DNA of 57,517 nucleotides from Clostridiales bacterium DTU069 (GTDB lineage Bacteria > Bacillota > Clostridia > DSM-8532). The translations under genes were made by a program, and so were the position numbers. Each line of letters starts with the position of its first letter. The first letter of the stretch is position 1. The stretch covers positions 102,774-160,290 of the forward strand of contig LFRV01000074.1 in the NCBI GenBank assembly GCA_001512485.1, given 5' to 3'. The notes under the pieces were generated by a model. The model was not told the origin of the DNA and ran no database searches. It was given only the letters and a program-made list of their open reading frames with translations. This document shows positions 19,009 through 29,800 of this stretch, in pieces.

Positions 19009-20169
19009 CTATTCTATAATGACCTGCTCTCCGGCCCTAATACCCTCCGTTATCTCGACCTCGCTGACGGACTGTACTCCTTTCTGCACATAACGTTCAA
19101 TACGGATGCCGTCTTCAAGGACATAAACAACATCCTTCCCAAGGTATGATTTTAATGCTCTTTTTGGAATTTTCACCGCATTCTCGCTGAAATCCTTTAC
19201 AAGCTTAATTTCAGCCCTGTCACCCATTTTGACGCCTTCAGGCAGTTCTTCCATCTTAATATGCACCGTTTCCCTGTATTTTTCCATTTCTTCAAACGGT
19301 ACGCTTGCGGCTGTTAATACTACCTCCCCGGAATAGGTTTCCTTGTCCACCGTCACCTGCACTTTCATCCCGATTTTAAAATCGCCTGCCGAGTTGCCCT
19401 TGTATTCAAGATGCAAAACTTTCGGATCGGATATTGTGACGATAGTCTTATATACATCAACGAAATCGTCTTCGCTGATGCTAAGAACATAGGTAACAAT
19501 GCCGTCAACAGATGCATACAGCCTGCATTGGCTGAGTTCCTCCTCAAGCTGTACAAGCTTCAGCTCCGCAAGCGCCAGTTCGTATTTTTTCATTTCCAAC
19601 TGGTTGGTATAATCGATCCTGAGCTTATCGAGGGAGATTTTCTGGTTTTTTATTTCCCTTTCGATATTTTCAATGTCGTTTCTCGCATGCGCGCCGGCAT
19701 TTTCAAGCATCTCACTGCGCTTTTTTTCCAGGTCCGCGAGATTGCTCTCGGCCGCCATAATTTCTATCGCGGATTTCTGCTCTATATAGCTGTATGCCTT
19801 GATATGGGAATCAACAAGAATTTTCTGATACTCAATTTCCTTCTCAATATCATCGGTCAGAAGCTCCGCTAGTAAATCCCCCGCTTTAACCGTATCCCCG
19901 AGTTTGACATGGATTGCTTTAAGGCGGCCGCTCCGGTTCGTAAAGAAATGGTCTTTGTCGATAACCGGTATGAAATAGGCTGTCCTTACAATGCTGTCTT
20001 CAATATAACCTATTGTGGCTTCCTCTGCCTGGTATGTAATCTGTTCGGGCTCCACGAGAGGCGGCGCCAGGACCACTTCCTCGGTGGGGAACAGGCTGCA
20101 TGCGGACAACATACAGCAAAACAAGGCAATGATGAAACGAAAACCCGCTCTTTTGCTCCTTAATTTCAT
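19009..20169 (-). CDS. HlyD/MacA-type adaptor lipoprotein
   Basis: A 386-residue efflux adaptor. The signal peptide ends in the lipobox LSAC, so it is a lipoprotein facing outward. A lipoyl/barrel half (IHVKLGDTVKAGDLLAELLT) precedes a long coiled coil (~110-210; AESNLADLEKKRSEMLENAG), then the second barrel half and a membrane-proximal domain (DRAEIKLVKDF, PKRALKSYLG). In Gram-positives such proteins work with MacB-type permeases, and the permease gene starts 10 bases downstream. ATG 20169 is chosen because GGGGG lies 7 bases upstream; the frame starts 12 codons earlier. Confidence 0.9.
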   Translation of the reverse strand: MKLRSKRAGFRFIIALFCCMLSACSLFPTEEVVLAPPLVEPEQITYQAEEATIGYIEDSIVRTAYFIPVIDKDHFFTNRSGRLKAIHVKLGDTVKAGDLLAELLTDDIEKEIEYQKILVDSHIKAYSYIEQKSAIEIMAAESNLADLEKKRSEMLENAGAHARNDIENIEREIKNQKISLDKLRIDYTNQLEMKKYELALAELKLVQLEEELSQCRLYASVDGIVTYVLSISEDDFVDVYKTIVTISDPKVLHLEYKGNSAGDFKIGMKVQVTVDKETYSGEVVLTAASVPFEEMEKYRETVHIKMEELPEGVKMGDRAEIKLVKDFSENAVKIPKRALKSYLGKDVVYVLEDGIRIERYVQKGVQSVSEVEITEGIRAGEQVIIE

Positions 20170-20299
20170 AAAAAGACCCCCGTAACTATATAAACAATTA
20201 TGCATTTCCGTATGGAATACTCATAAACATACTTATATCAGGCAAACCGGGCAATAATGGAAATTCGCCGAAGTTAAAAAAATAATAATGCCACATAAA

Positions 20300-21829
20300 C
20301 TATGGCCCTGCCATCAGTTGTTTTGCCTTCCGGTATAAAGAGAGGATCTGTTCAACACCGGCTTCTTTCTGCTTTTCTTCCAGTTCTTCCGGCGACATGC
20401 TGAAGTTTCCTTCACCGGCGGCAGTAAGGAACTTTTCCATGTTCGCGGTATATGCTTCTACCATTTCTGCAATCTGATCATATGCCCTCATTATTTCTTC
20501 AAATGCTTCCGGGTTTTCCTCCAATTTTTCCTCGTATTTTCCATAAAGCTGCCTTGTTGTTACCGTATTTTTATAACTCGAATCCTGGCATAGTTCTTTT
20601 ATATGCGCATCGACGTTCGGAGTAAGCCGTTCATACCGTATGTCAAAAAAATAATCGACGGCGAACCATGTAGTCAATGGTTTTACGGACCTGGAAAAGG
20701 TCACCCTGTCGCCCTGAAGGGAATAGTTCCTGTCCTTAACGCCGTACCTGAACAAATCATAATTCTTCTGCGACTCGTGGATCCATTCAACGAAAGAAAC
20801 AACGCGTTCGGGAACGGAACATGTTCTTGAAATTACAAGTCCCCTGCCGGATGTATTGATCAATAACCTGCTTTCCATGTATAACGGCATTACCGTGAAC
20901 TGGGCATCGACAACGGACAGTTGCTCCAGGGCGTTCTCAATATTATTCATCGGCATTAGTTCGGAAGCCAGTCTCCCATTAAGAAGCGTATTGGTGTATC
21001 CTACCCTTTTTATATAGCCTGCAGTATACCATTGTGAAAATAAACGCCATGCTTTGGCAAATTCCGGGGTCTGTTCCATTGCATACATGTTCGCCGGTTC
21101 GTCAAGCCTCGACAGGAAGTAATCCGAGAATTCGACGTAATAACCGTTTCCTTCCATGTATGCCGTAAAAAAATAACGCGCATCCACATCACCGGGAATA
21201 AGACCTTTTTCATTTTCATATATCATTTTAAGGAATTCCCCATAGTCCTCCATTGTTTCAAGACCGCCCGGCGCATATTTTTCAGCGTACTCCTTTTTTG
21301 TCACTATACAGTATCTCGGGTTATCAAACCCGTAATACGGCACCAGGTACAGCTTTCCGTTCACGGCTCCGTAATACAGGTAATCCCTGCCTATCTCGTT
21401 TTCCGTCAGTTCATGATAATACTTCGGCGCGTACCGCGGAAACAAATCCGTTATATCAAGTATAAGATCCTGCTGCGCATAAACAACGGGAGAAAAACAC
21501 GTAAACGCGTCAATTTTTTCACCCGACTGAATGAGCTTTATTGTTTCCTGGTCATACTGCTCATACGGGATCCAGTTAAAAAACGGGGTTATATTAATTG
21601 TTTCGGAAATGCTTTTTGCGACTTCGGCAAGCATATTATCTATTTCCGCTTTATCACGGGGCTGCCCGCTTGTTCCGTAGCCGGGCGAATAAATATGCAC
21701 GTCCTCATGCTTCGGAACTTCCGTACTGATATCCGTGTATTCATACTTATCCCTGTTTTTCTTTCCGCAGCCTATGAAACAGCACACGAACATCAATGCC
21801 AGGATAACGCAAACAAATCTTCTTTTCAT
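20300..21829 (-). CDS. Extracellular solute-binding lipoprotein, family 1-like
   Basis: A 509-residue lipoprotein with a signal peptide ending in FIGC. The body has the fold cues of sugar-type ABC substrate-binding proteins (KLYLVPYYGFDNPRYCIV, ETMEDYGEFLKMIYENEKG, TSGRGLVISRTCSVPERVV). No MalF/MalG-type importer permease is nearby. Instead it leads an export-type operon (adaptor, FtsX permease, two ATPases), 130 bases before the adaptor gene. It may be a sensor or ligand-presenting subunit; a simple import role cannot be excluded if a permease lies elsewhere. Start ATG 21829, where the signal peptide begins. Confidence 0.85.
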   Translation of the reverse strand: MKRRFVCVILALMFVCCFIGCGKKNRDKYEYTDISTEVPKHEDVHIYSPGYGTSGQPRDKAEIDNMLAEVAKSISETINITPFFNWIPYEQYDQETIKLIQSGEKIDAFTCFSPVVYAQQDLILDITDLFPRYAPKYYHELTENEIGRDYLYYGAVNGKLYLVPYYGFDNPRYCIVTKKEYAEKYAPGGLETMEDYGEFLKMIYENEKGLIPGDVDARYFFTAYMEGNGYYVEFSDYFLSRLDEPANMYAMEQTPEFAKAWRLFSQWYTAGYIKRVGYTNTLLNGRLASELMPMNNIENALEQLSVVDAQFTVMPLYMESRLLINTSGRGLVISRTCSVPERVVSFVEWIHESQKNYDLFRYGVKDRNYSLQGDRVTFSRSVKPLTTWFAVDYFFDIRYERLTPNVDAHIKELCQDSSYKNTVTTRQLYGKYEEKLEENPEAFEEIMRAYDQIAEMVEAYTANMEKFLTAAGEGNFSMSPEELEEKQKEAGVEQILSLYRKAKQLMAGP

Positions 21830-22226
21830 GCCGCGCCTTTCTCTCCTTAACCCATCCGCCGTATTTTCGATATTCATCCTTGCCGCGGAAAATAGAACGG
21901 AATCGTTTTGATACAATATTACCACATTTATTCTTTTATAGGCAATATATTCACTTTTTCAGCTTACCATCTTCCCCGTACAAAAATATTTGCAATGAAA
22001 ACAAGCAAGCTCCTGCTAAAACGGCAGCAAGCGCGAAAGGGGCACCGGAACCGGTTTGTAAATCAGCAGAAATATTTTAAGACATATGATATAATGCAAA
22101 AGGTCAAAAAGGCCGATGTTTTATGTAAACGAATTGTTTTTGGTACTGTCTATTTCCTCAAAAATAGTTCAGGCTTATAACAGGCATAATAAAAAAACCG
22201 GTTACGACGGTCACTGCTATAAATGC
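21830..22226. other. Divergent intergenic region
   Basis: AT-rich DNA between the solute-binding lipoprotein (minus) and the DUF89 gene (plus). It should hold the promoter of the five-gene export operon. A small ACCGG/CCGGT palindrome occurs near 22043. I found no gene, and no riboswitch I could recognise. Confidence 0.4.
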
Positions 22227-22291
22227 TTGTGATATAGATAATTTCGAACTTTATTAGTAGTTTGTGGTATAGTTAATTACGGACTTTATTA
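22227..22291 (+). repeat. Tandem 35-bp-period direct repeat upstream of DUF89
   Basis: Two 30-base units (22227-22256 and 22262-22291) match at 26 of 30 positions. Each starts TTGTGRTATAG and ends ACTTTATTA. They end 22 bases before the start codon and may be duplicated regulator sites or promoters. Confidence 0.7.
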
Positions 22292-22313
22292 ATAAAACGG
22301 ACGGTGATGTAAC

Positions 22314-23171
22314 TTGAAGGTTAACCAAGATTGTGTTTACTGTTATCTCAAACAGGCGGTATCGTGCATGAACCATGCCGGAATTGACGAAGACAAACAG
22401 CACGAGGTTCTGTATAAGCTTATGGATGATATTAAAAATTACAGCAGGGAAAAAACTCCCGCGGAAAACTCGACTTTAGCTTTGCTGGAAACTTACGAGC
22501 TTATCGGCAACTATGACCCATACAAGGATGCTAAGCGTCAATCCAATGATTTGGCGCTTGAATTGTACCCTAAATTGCAGCAGATTATGGATACATCGGA
22601 AGACAAACTGGACTGCGCATTAAAGATCGCGGTAGCCGGAAATGTTATCGATCTCGGAATAAACAGGGATTTCGATATCTCTGAAGCATTACGGCACAGT
22701 ATGGAAATCGGTTTTACTATAAATCATTATGAAGAGTTTAAGAATAAAGTAGCCGCCGCTGATAAAATTATGATAATAGGAGATAATTCGGGCGAAATTG
22801 TTTTTGACAAAGTGCTTGTAAATTATCTTAAAACTCTTGGAAAAGATGTTGTTTACGTGGTAAAGGAAAGTCCGATACTTAATGATGCGACAATGGAAGA
22901 CGCCGTATATACGGGTATTGATAAAATATCGAGAGTTATTACAACTGGCAGCGGATACCTCGGCACCTGCCTGCAAACGGTATCAAAAAAATTCCTCAAA
23001 GAATTTCATGAAAGTGATGTTATATTGGCTAAAGGACAGGCAAATTATGAATCGCTTGAAGATGAAGACATATCCAAAGGCAAGGTATTTTTCCTTCTCA
23101 GGGCTAAATGCGACAGGGTGGCGGAAAGCCTCGGCGTAAAACTTCTCGATATGGTTCTTCTGTCAGTTTAA
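22314..23171 (+). CDS. DUF89 (ARMT1-like) damage-control phosphatase family protein
   Basis: A 285-residue DUF89 protein of the short bacterial type. It has the N-terminal C7-x-x-C10 pair (DCVYC), the metal/phosphate motif GDNSGEIVFDK in the middle, and AKGQANYESL near the end. The family includes metal-dependent phosphatases that remove damaged phosphometabolites, such as off-pathway sugar phosphates; the substrate here is unknown. The start is TTG at 22314, with a GGTGATG Shine-Dalgarno. It stands alone behind a tandem repeat and 97 bases before the chemoreceptor gene. Confidence 0.88.
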   Translation: MKVNQDCVYCYLKQAVSCMNHAGIDEDKQHEVLYKLMDDIKNYSREKTPAENSTLALLETYELIGNYDPYKDAKRQSNDLALELYPKLQQIMDTSEDKLDCALKIAVAGNVIDLGINRDFDISEALRHSMEIGFTINHYEEFKNKVAAADKIMIIGDNSGEIVFDKVLVNYLKTLGKDVVYVVKESPILNDATMEDAVYTGIDKISRVITTGSGYLGTCLQTVSKKFLKEFHESDVILAKGQANYESLEDEDISKGKVFFLLRAKCDRVAESLGVKLLDMVLLSV

Positions 23172-23268
23172 ATAAAAATTTGGGCATTTGGAATTAATAA
23201 TTGGTTGCATCCATTTTATTAATGGTAAATATATAAAAAAACATTTTAAATCCTGGGGGTAAACATCA

Positions 23269-25413
23269 ATGAAGATAAAAAAAATAGCTGTGGACATTAA
23301 AACTTTGCTCTCGAAAATTAAAATTTCAAGTTTTAAAACAATTCGCGCTAAACTTTTATCTGCCTTTATCTTATCGGTAATACCGGTTATATTGTTAGGG
23401 GTGGTTTCATTTTCCATCGCCAAAAACGCCCTTGAGAAAAAGGCGCGCGAATCTACAATTGATACTATGGGACAGACGCAGAATTATCTTGAATTAATGT
23501 TTTCAAATATTGAATCGATATCGATGCAACTCCTGGGCAACAGCGATTTGCAGAATTATATTTCAGGCAGTATCGCGGACGTAGCGGAAGAACTTAACAC
23601 AAAACGCAGGGTTGACAATATTATTGGAAATCTTATGGTTAATAATAACTTTATATCTGATATTATCGTCATATCAATAAGCGGAAAATCACTCACTTCA
23701 TCACGCAGCTACAGTTTAGTCAATTTCGACCACACAGGATTTCTCGAAGATAGTTTTACTAAAATAATATCAGATGCGAACGGCAGATTATTATACGCCG
23801 GAAAGCATGAATTTTTGGACAATTACCGCTCCAGCAGCGTTACAAGCGCAGGAGACTATGCATTTACAGCCGCGCGGCTCTTAAAAAATACAATGACAAA
23901 TGAAGAATACGCTTATCTTTTCATCGATGTGAAACGATCCTCTATTGAAAACCTGTTAAACCAATTAGCTGATGGAAGCCGGGGAGAATATCATTTAATC
24001 AGTTCAGACGGGGAAGTAATTTCTTCATCGGCAGCAACTGAGTCCGAAGATTCTTCCGACGGTAGTAAATCAAGCGGAGATAACGCTCAAAACCAGGATT
24101 TTATCAGTCTGATAATTGACAGCGGTGAAGATACGGGGTCAGAATACGTAGATTATAAGCAAGAAAGTCATTTAATGACATTTACCCATATCGGAAACAC
24201 GGGATATATCCTGGTTTCGTTAATACCGCTGAAGGTGCTTATGGAAGCATCGCGTTCCATTTTGATGTGGACAGTATTTTTAGTTGCTCTTGCGTCAGCG
24301 TTTGCAATCGGCACAGGTTTTTATATGTCCATGAACATGGGAAGGACAATCAACAGGACCATAAATGCCGCCAGGCAAGCTGCATCCGGTGACTTATCGG
24401 TTGAATTTACATCAACAAGAAAAGACGAACTTGGGCTTTTGGCAAAATCGATAAATACAATGGTATCAAACACGAGAAACCTAATCGCGAATGCAATGGA
24501 GCTTTCGAATAAAGTGGCCGAATCCGCTTCAATAGTGTCCAATACGACACAGCATGTTTCGGAAGCGTCACGAGATATAACTTTTGTCATACAGGAAATA
24601 GCAAAAGGGGCTTCCGCCCAGGCGACCGATGCAGAAGAAAGCGTAAACCGCATGGACAAGCTTGCGATGAAGATAAACCAGGTATCGGAAGCCACTAATA
24701 ATATTGAAAAACTGTCCAAAGAAACCTCGGTTCTTACCCAAAAAGGTTTATCATCGGTTGTAGAATTGGAAAGCAAGACGCGTGAATCAACAGACAATAC
24801 AAAACAGATTCTGTCCGAAATTGAGGCGCTGGATGAAAACTCAAAATCAATCGGCAAAATTGTGAAGGTGATAAACAATATAGCGGACCAAACAAATCTC
24901 CTGGCGTTGAACGCTGCAATAGAGGCCGCAAGAGCCGGTGAATCCGGCAGGGGGTTTGCCGTAGTCGCTGATGAAGTGCGCAAGCTTGCCGAGCAGTCAA
25001 TGTCTGCCACGCGCGAAATCTCCGCTATTATAAAAAATACACAGGATCAAATAGGCAAAACCGTGCATCGTTTCAGTACCACGGAAGAAATATTAAAAGC
25101 GCAGAACGAAGCCGTCAATAACACAATCGTAACTTTCAAGAGCATTGCCGAAGCAATGGAAACTCTTTCAAAACAACTTGAACAGATTAAGAATGACGCA
25201 ACTGATATGGATGCTTTCAAGGCAGAAGCGTTAACGTCAATTCAAAACATATCGGCCGTTTCGGAAGAAACCGCCGCTTCGACACAGAAAGCAAATGCTT
25301 CGGCTGAAGAACAGATGGCAAACATTGAACAATTGACAGGCTTTGCCGAGGAACTCGGTGAATACGCTAAAAAGATGAATGAATCAATAAGCGCTTTCAA
25401 AATAAACGCATAA
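23269..25413 (+). CDS. Methyl-accepting chemotaxis protein
   Basis: A 714-residue chemoreceptor. TM1 is at ~28-50, an extracellular Cache-like sensor covers ~51-320, TM2 is at ~325-347, a HAMP domain follows to ~400, and the cytoplasmic signalling coiled coil runs to the end. The kinase-contact tip is exact ([20 protein letters not shown], then [15 protein letters not shown]). The ligand is not predictable. GGGGG lies upstream of the ATG, and a strong terminator follows the gene. No che genes are in the window. Confidence 0.95.
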   Translation: MKIKKIAVDIKTLLSKIKISSFKTIRAKLLSAFILSVIPVILLGVVSFSIAKNALEKKARESTIDTMGQTQNYLELMFSNIESISMQLLGNSDLQNYISGSIADVAEELNTKRRVDNIIGNLMVNNNFISDIIVISISGKSLTSSRSYSLVNFDHTGFLEDSFTKIISDANGRLLYAGKHEFLDNYRSSSVTSAGDYAFTAARLLKNTMTNEEYAYLFIDVKRSSIENLLNQLADGSRGEYHLISSDGEVISSSAATESEDSSDGSKSSGDNAQNQDFISLIIDSGEDTGSEYVDYKQESHLMTFTHIGNTGYILVSLIPLKVLMEASRSILMWTVFLVALASAFAIGTGFYMSMNMGRTINRTINAARQAASGDLSVEFTSTRKDELGLLAKSINTMVSNTRNLIANAMELSNKVAESASIVSNTTQHVSEASRDITFVIQEIAKGASAQATDAEESVNRMDKLAMKINQVSEATNNIEKLSKETSVLTQKGLSSVVELESKTRESTDNTKQILSEIEALDENSKSIGKIVKVINNIADQTNLLALNAAIEAARAGESGRGFAVVADEVRKLAEQSMSATREISAIIKNTQDQIGKTVHRFSTTEEILKAQNEAVNNTIVTFKSIAEAMETLSKQLEQIKNDATDMDAFKAEALTSIQNISAVSEETAASTQKANASAEEQMANIEQLTGFAEELGEYAKKMNESISAFKINA

Positions 25414-25417
25414 AGCA

Positions 25418-25448
25418 AAACCCGCTCCTTTCCGGGAGCGGGTTTTTT
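25418..25448. terminator. Bidirectional intrinsic terminator
   Basis: ACCCGCTCC/GGGAGCGGGT stem with a short loop, AAAA before and TTTTTTT after. It sits between the convergent chemoreceptor and serC genes and can serve both strands. Confidence 0.92.
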
Positions 25449-25458
25449 TCAATCATTT

Positions 25459-26538
25459 TCATTTATTTCCCAGTTCGAACTCCTTCATGAACTCAACAAG
25501 AGCTTTTACGCCTTCAACCGGCATAGCGTTGTATATGCTGGCTCTCATGCCTCCGACGCTTCGATGACCTTTCAGGTTTACAAAACCTTTCTCTTCGGCT
25601 TCTTTTATAAAACGCGCGTCCAGTTCCTTGTCTCCGGTAACAAAAGGAACATTCATAAGGGAGCGATCTTTCTTCGCTACCGTTCCCTTGAACATACTCG
25701 AATTATCAAGAAAATCGTAAAGAATCCGGGCTTTTTCTTCATTTATTTTCTGCATTGCAGGAACACCGCCGAGTTTCTTCAGCCACTCGAATACAAGGCC
25801 GCATATATAAATGTTGTAACACGGCGGAGTATTGTACAATGACCTGTTCTCCGCATGAACCTTGTATTGAAGCAGTGTAGGCACTTCCAGATGCGTATCG
25901 TTTATAAGGTCTTCGCGAATGATAACAACGGTAACTCCTGCCGGCCCCATATTCTTCTGGGCTCCGGCAAAAATCAGACCAAACCTGGTAACATCATATA
26001 CTTCGGATAGAATGTTCGACGACATATCGGCAACGAGCGGAACATTTCCCGTTTCAGGTAGTTTCGTGAAACGGGTTCCGTATATCGTATTGTTTGTAGT
26101 GATGTAAAAATAGTCGGCATCCGCGCTGAATGTTTCAGGATCAAGGTCAGGAATATAAGTGAACTTTGCTTCTTCGGAAGAAGCCACAATATTTACTTTA
26201 CCGTATTTTCTCGCTTCGCTTATCGCTTTTTTCGACCATGCTCCTGTATTTACAAAGTCCGCTTTTCCCTTCCGCATAAGATTCATCGGAACCATCGCGA
26301 ATTGGGTTGACGCTCCGCCTTGAAGAAATAACACCTTATAGTTTGAAGGAATATCCATAAGGTCCCTTAAATCTTCTTCGGCTTTCGAAATAATCTCTTC
26401 AAACCATTTGGAACGATGGCTCATTTCCATGACAGACATTCCGCTGCCATGCCAGTTCAGGATTTCATCCCTGGCGGTTTCCAATACTTCAACAGGTAAA
26501 ACCGAAGGTCCCGCTGAGAAGTTATACACTCTTTTCAT
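25459..26538 (-). CDS. serC: Phosphoserine aminotransferase
   Basis: A 359-residue class V PLP aminotransferase that converts 3-phosphohydroxypyruvate to O-phosphoserine in serine synthesis and also acts in B6 synthesis in some bacteria. It starts MKRVYNFSAGPSVLPVEVL, the SerC signature. The PLP lysine is in FAGAQKNMGPAG. Substrate-binding HRSVGGMRASIYNA is near the C-terminus. ATG 26538 has GGAG upstream; the frame begins seven codons earlier. No serA or serB is adjacent. Confidence 0.97.
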   Translation of the reverse strand: MKRVYNFSAGPSVLPVEVLETARDEILNWHGSGMSVMEMSHRSKWFEEIISKAEEDLRDLMDIPSNYKVLFLQGGASTQFAMVPMNLMRKGKADFVNTGAWSKKAISEARKYGKVNIVASSEEAKFTYIPDLDPETFSADADYFYITTNNTIYGTRFTKLPETGNVPLVADMSSNILSEVYDVTRFGLIFAGAQKNMGPAGVTVVIIREDLINDTHLEVPTLLQYKVHAENRSLYNTPPCYNIYICGLVFEWLKKLGGVPAMQKINEEKARILYDFLDNSSMFKGTVAKKDRSLMNVPFVTGDKELDARFIKEAEEKGFVNLKGHRSVGGMRASIYNAMPVEGVKALVEFMKEFELGNK

Positions 26539-26637
26539 TTTGATCCACACTCCATTCAAATTTTTATTTAAAAATCAGCCATTAATGTTCGTAACTGTTA
26601 ATTTTTTGGTATAAAATAATTTGTAAATATTCTACCA

Positions 26638-26709
26638 CTATGAACAACCAATGTCCATAGAATACACAGAATTATTGTGAACAATTTAACAAACTCAAGA
26701 ATTTGTTCA
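26638..26709. promoter_or_regulatory. Cluster of TGAACAA motifs and inverted repeats between serC and the A2M gene
   Basis: An interrupted repeat CTATG-ACA/TGT-CATAG spans 26638-26660. TGAACAA at 26678 and TTGTTCA at 26703 face each other, and a third TGAACAA is at 26641. This divergent region must hold both promoters, so these may be operator sites. Nothing else is seen in the 314-base gap. Confidence 0.35.
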
Positions 26710-26852
26710 TAACCGAACCTATATGGGCAGGGCTGCAAGTTTTTTATGGAACTTATTGTATTCCAATGCCGTCAAATAAAATGCGGTGACAAAACCGTTT
26801 CGGCATGGAATCTAAAACAGACCGGAAAACTTATTAAAGGAGGTAAACCGCA

Positions 26853-29800
26853 ATGAAAAAAACAATTGCAATAGTACTCGCAGTATTGTTAGCTACCGCG
26901 GTATTCTGGGCTGCAACCCCGACTGCCCGCGTTTACGCGGAAGAATACCGGAACGGCTTTCTTCTTGTCCCTGTCAGCTTTGATGCGACAGGCATATACA
27001 CGGATACGGCTTTTATCCTTAAAACACAGAACGGTTATACCGTTAGTCAGATAAACGAGATGCTCCGTTTGATTGGGGATAATTCACTGAAAATTACAGC
27101 AAGCAAAAATAACGAATTTCTTATAACCCCCGAAAGGGAACTCGAACCGAACAGCCTCGTCAGGTTTGTTATTACCACGCCTGAAAATGAATCAATCTCA
27201 TGGACATTCCAGACAAGGCGAAACTTCGCGGTTTTAGGCACGCTTCCCGCCCACCAGTCAAGCTATGTTCCCGTTAACAGCGGAATAGAGATATACTTCA
27301 GCCATACCGGTTTTGCAAATCCGGAAAAGTATTTCGAAATATCGCCGAAGGTTGAAGGCAGGTTCGAAACAAATGGTTACATGGCGGTATTTATTCCGAA
27401 AAAGCTCGAACCGGCCACAATATATACCGTAACGATCAAAAAGGGATTGCCCCTTGATGGTACGGATATGAAACTTGCGGAAGATTATGTATTCGCTTTC
27501 GAAACCGAACCCGAACGAACAACCGGTACGATAGCGAAGAGCACGCTGTATTTCAATGATTATCTTATGGAATTTCCGACAAACAAGACTCCGATAATCC
27601 CTATTTACATATATTCCGCGACCAATGCGGATAAAGCTGTTGTAAATACAAAGATATATAAATATAAAAACTCCGATGATTTTATTAACGCGGTGAAGCT
27701 TAAATTTGAGCAGCCGTACTGGGCGTATAGCATAAAGCAGAAAAAAATACTTTCCTCCGATGGCCTTGAGGAGATTTCGTCCTTTGAGCAAACGTTTGAC
27801 CTCAGGCAGTGGCAGGACAGGTATTTGTCTGTCCCCGAACCCCTGCCGCAGGGCTTCTATCTCGTGGAAAGCACATATGACCGCCTTACCGCCCAAATGC
27901 TTATACAGTCTACCGATTTAACGGCTTACATCACTGAAAGCCAGACACTGACAATTGTATGGGTAAACAGCCTGAAAGACGGCGGTTACCCGGTCGATGG
28001 CGCAGAAGTCAGATCAAGTGCGGACAGAAAGACATATAAAACAGACTCCGAAGGGGTAGCGGCATTTGACACAATAATAAAGGAAGAAGACAATGCGGAT
28101 GATTATGAGCTTCAGTACTACCATATAAAATATAACGGTGAAGAACTTATCCACGCTGTAAACAGGTATCAAATCTACCGTTATATGGAATACGCGCAGG
28201 ACAATTACTGGAGGTATTTCCAGACCGACAGGAACCTGTACAAACCGGACGACCTCGTCCAGTTCTGGGGTTTTCTGAAAAACCGTGATGACGGGACTTA
28301 CCCTGAAAAAATCACCGTTGAAATTGCCGAAGGCGGCTACTGGGGTATTCCAATGGCAAGCTTTTTAAGGTATTTCCTTCCATTTATAGAAAAGCCGCTC
28401 GTTTCTTTGAGCATATCCGCAGATAACGGGTTCTTTGAAGGCAGTTTCCGGCTTCCGAAACTTTCCCCGGGAGGGTACAGGATATCGGTAAAGGTTGACG
28501 ACGAGATAATCAACAGCCATTACATCAGCGTTGAGAATTACGTGAAACCCGCATACAAGATGACCGTCGAAAAGGACAAAAACGCAGTATTCCTTGGAGA
28601 AACAGTAAACTTTGCGATAACTCCCGCGTTCTTTGACGGGACGCCTCTGCCTTCGCTTGACGTCTCGTACAGCATAAGCGGGTACCCGTTCAGCGAAATA
28701 TATGAAACGGTTAAGACAGGACCGGACGGGAAGCTGAATATTCCTTACACGGTTACAACCAACGATGAAAAAGCCCAGGGTAAGCGCAGCATCTGGCTTA
28801 ACGCAAACGCAACGCTTCCCGAAAGCGGCATGATAAGCGGCTATGAATATGTACGCGTTTTTGTAAATGATATTCACGCGGCATTTCAAAGCTATTCCGA
28901 AAAACCCGGAGAGATAACCCTTAAAGCCGTTTTAAACGAGATTGTGCTTGACAGGCTTAATGACCCGGAATCGGATGAACTCGTCAATTATTCGGATTAT
29001 ATCGGTGATCCGGTAAAATACAAAAAGATCGACGGGACAATTTATTACCACTATTATGAGAAGATTTACGACGGAGAGGAATACGACTATATAAACAAGG
29101 TGGTAAGAAAGGTCTACCGCTATGAAGAGCGCAAGGAAAAAGTAACAGACTTTTCGTTCACTACCGGGGAAGACGGAACCGCAACCAATTCTTTCACCCT
29201 TGAACATCCGGACAGGGGATGGTACATTGCCGAGCTTGCCTGGGAAGACAACAGCGGCAGGAAAATGGACCGGACCGTATATTTATCGAACAGAAAAAAC
29301 GTGGTAATTGATGAAGAAAAATACGACTGGTACCATATCGAAGCCGACAAGGACAAATACCGGATCGGCGACGAAGTTGCCGTTACGCTGAAAAACCACG
29401 AAGAACCTGTTACAAATGCAAAAATCCTGTTTATTGAAGCTCAGAATGGCATAATGAAATATACTGTTCAAAACAGTCCCGAATACAAAACGCGTTTTAC
29501 GGAAGATATGGTGCCAAATTTCCATATAAGCGCGATATGTTTTATCTGGGAGAATTATGTTAACACAGGAACGAGTAACATAAGGTATGATACCGACGAG
29601 GTGAAAATAGATTTAAGCATTGAAGCCGACAGCCAGTCCTACCGTCCGGGAGATACCGTCAACCTGGAAATCACCGCGAAGGACGAAAAGGGTAATCCTG
29701 TTGCGGCTCGCGTAAACCTCGCAATAATTGACGAAGCGATGCTTCAGATTTCACACTATAATGTTGATGTTCTGAACATGCTTTACCAATGGCTCGGAAG

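Noticed and set aside
22227-22291. CRISPR-like repeat
   Set aside because: Only two units, a 5-base spacer, and no cas genes.
21880-22313. Riboswitch (c-di-GMP, cobalamin or ykkC type) upstream of DUF89 or the chemoreceptor
   Set aside because: Conserved cores of these classes are not present; only short GC-rich pairs occur.
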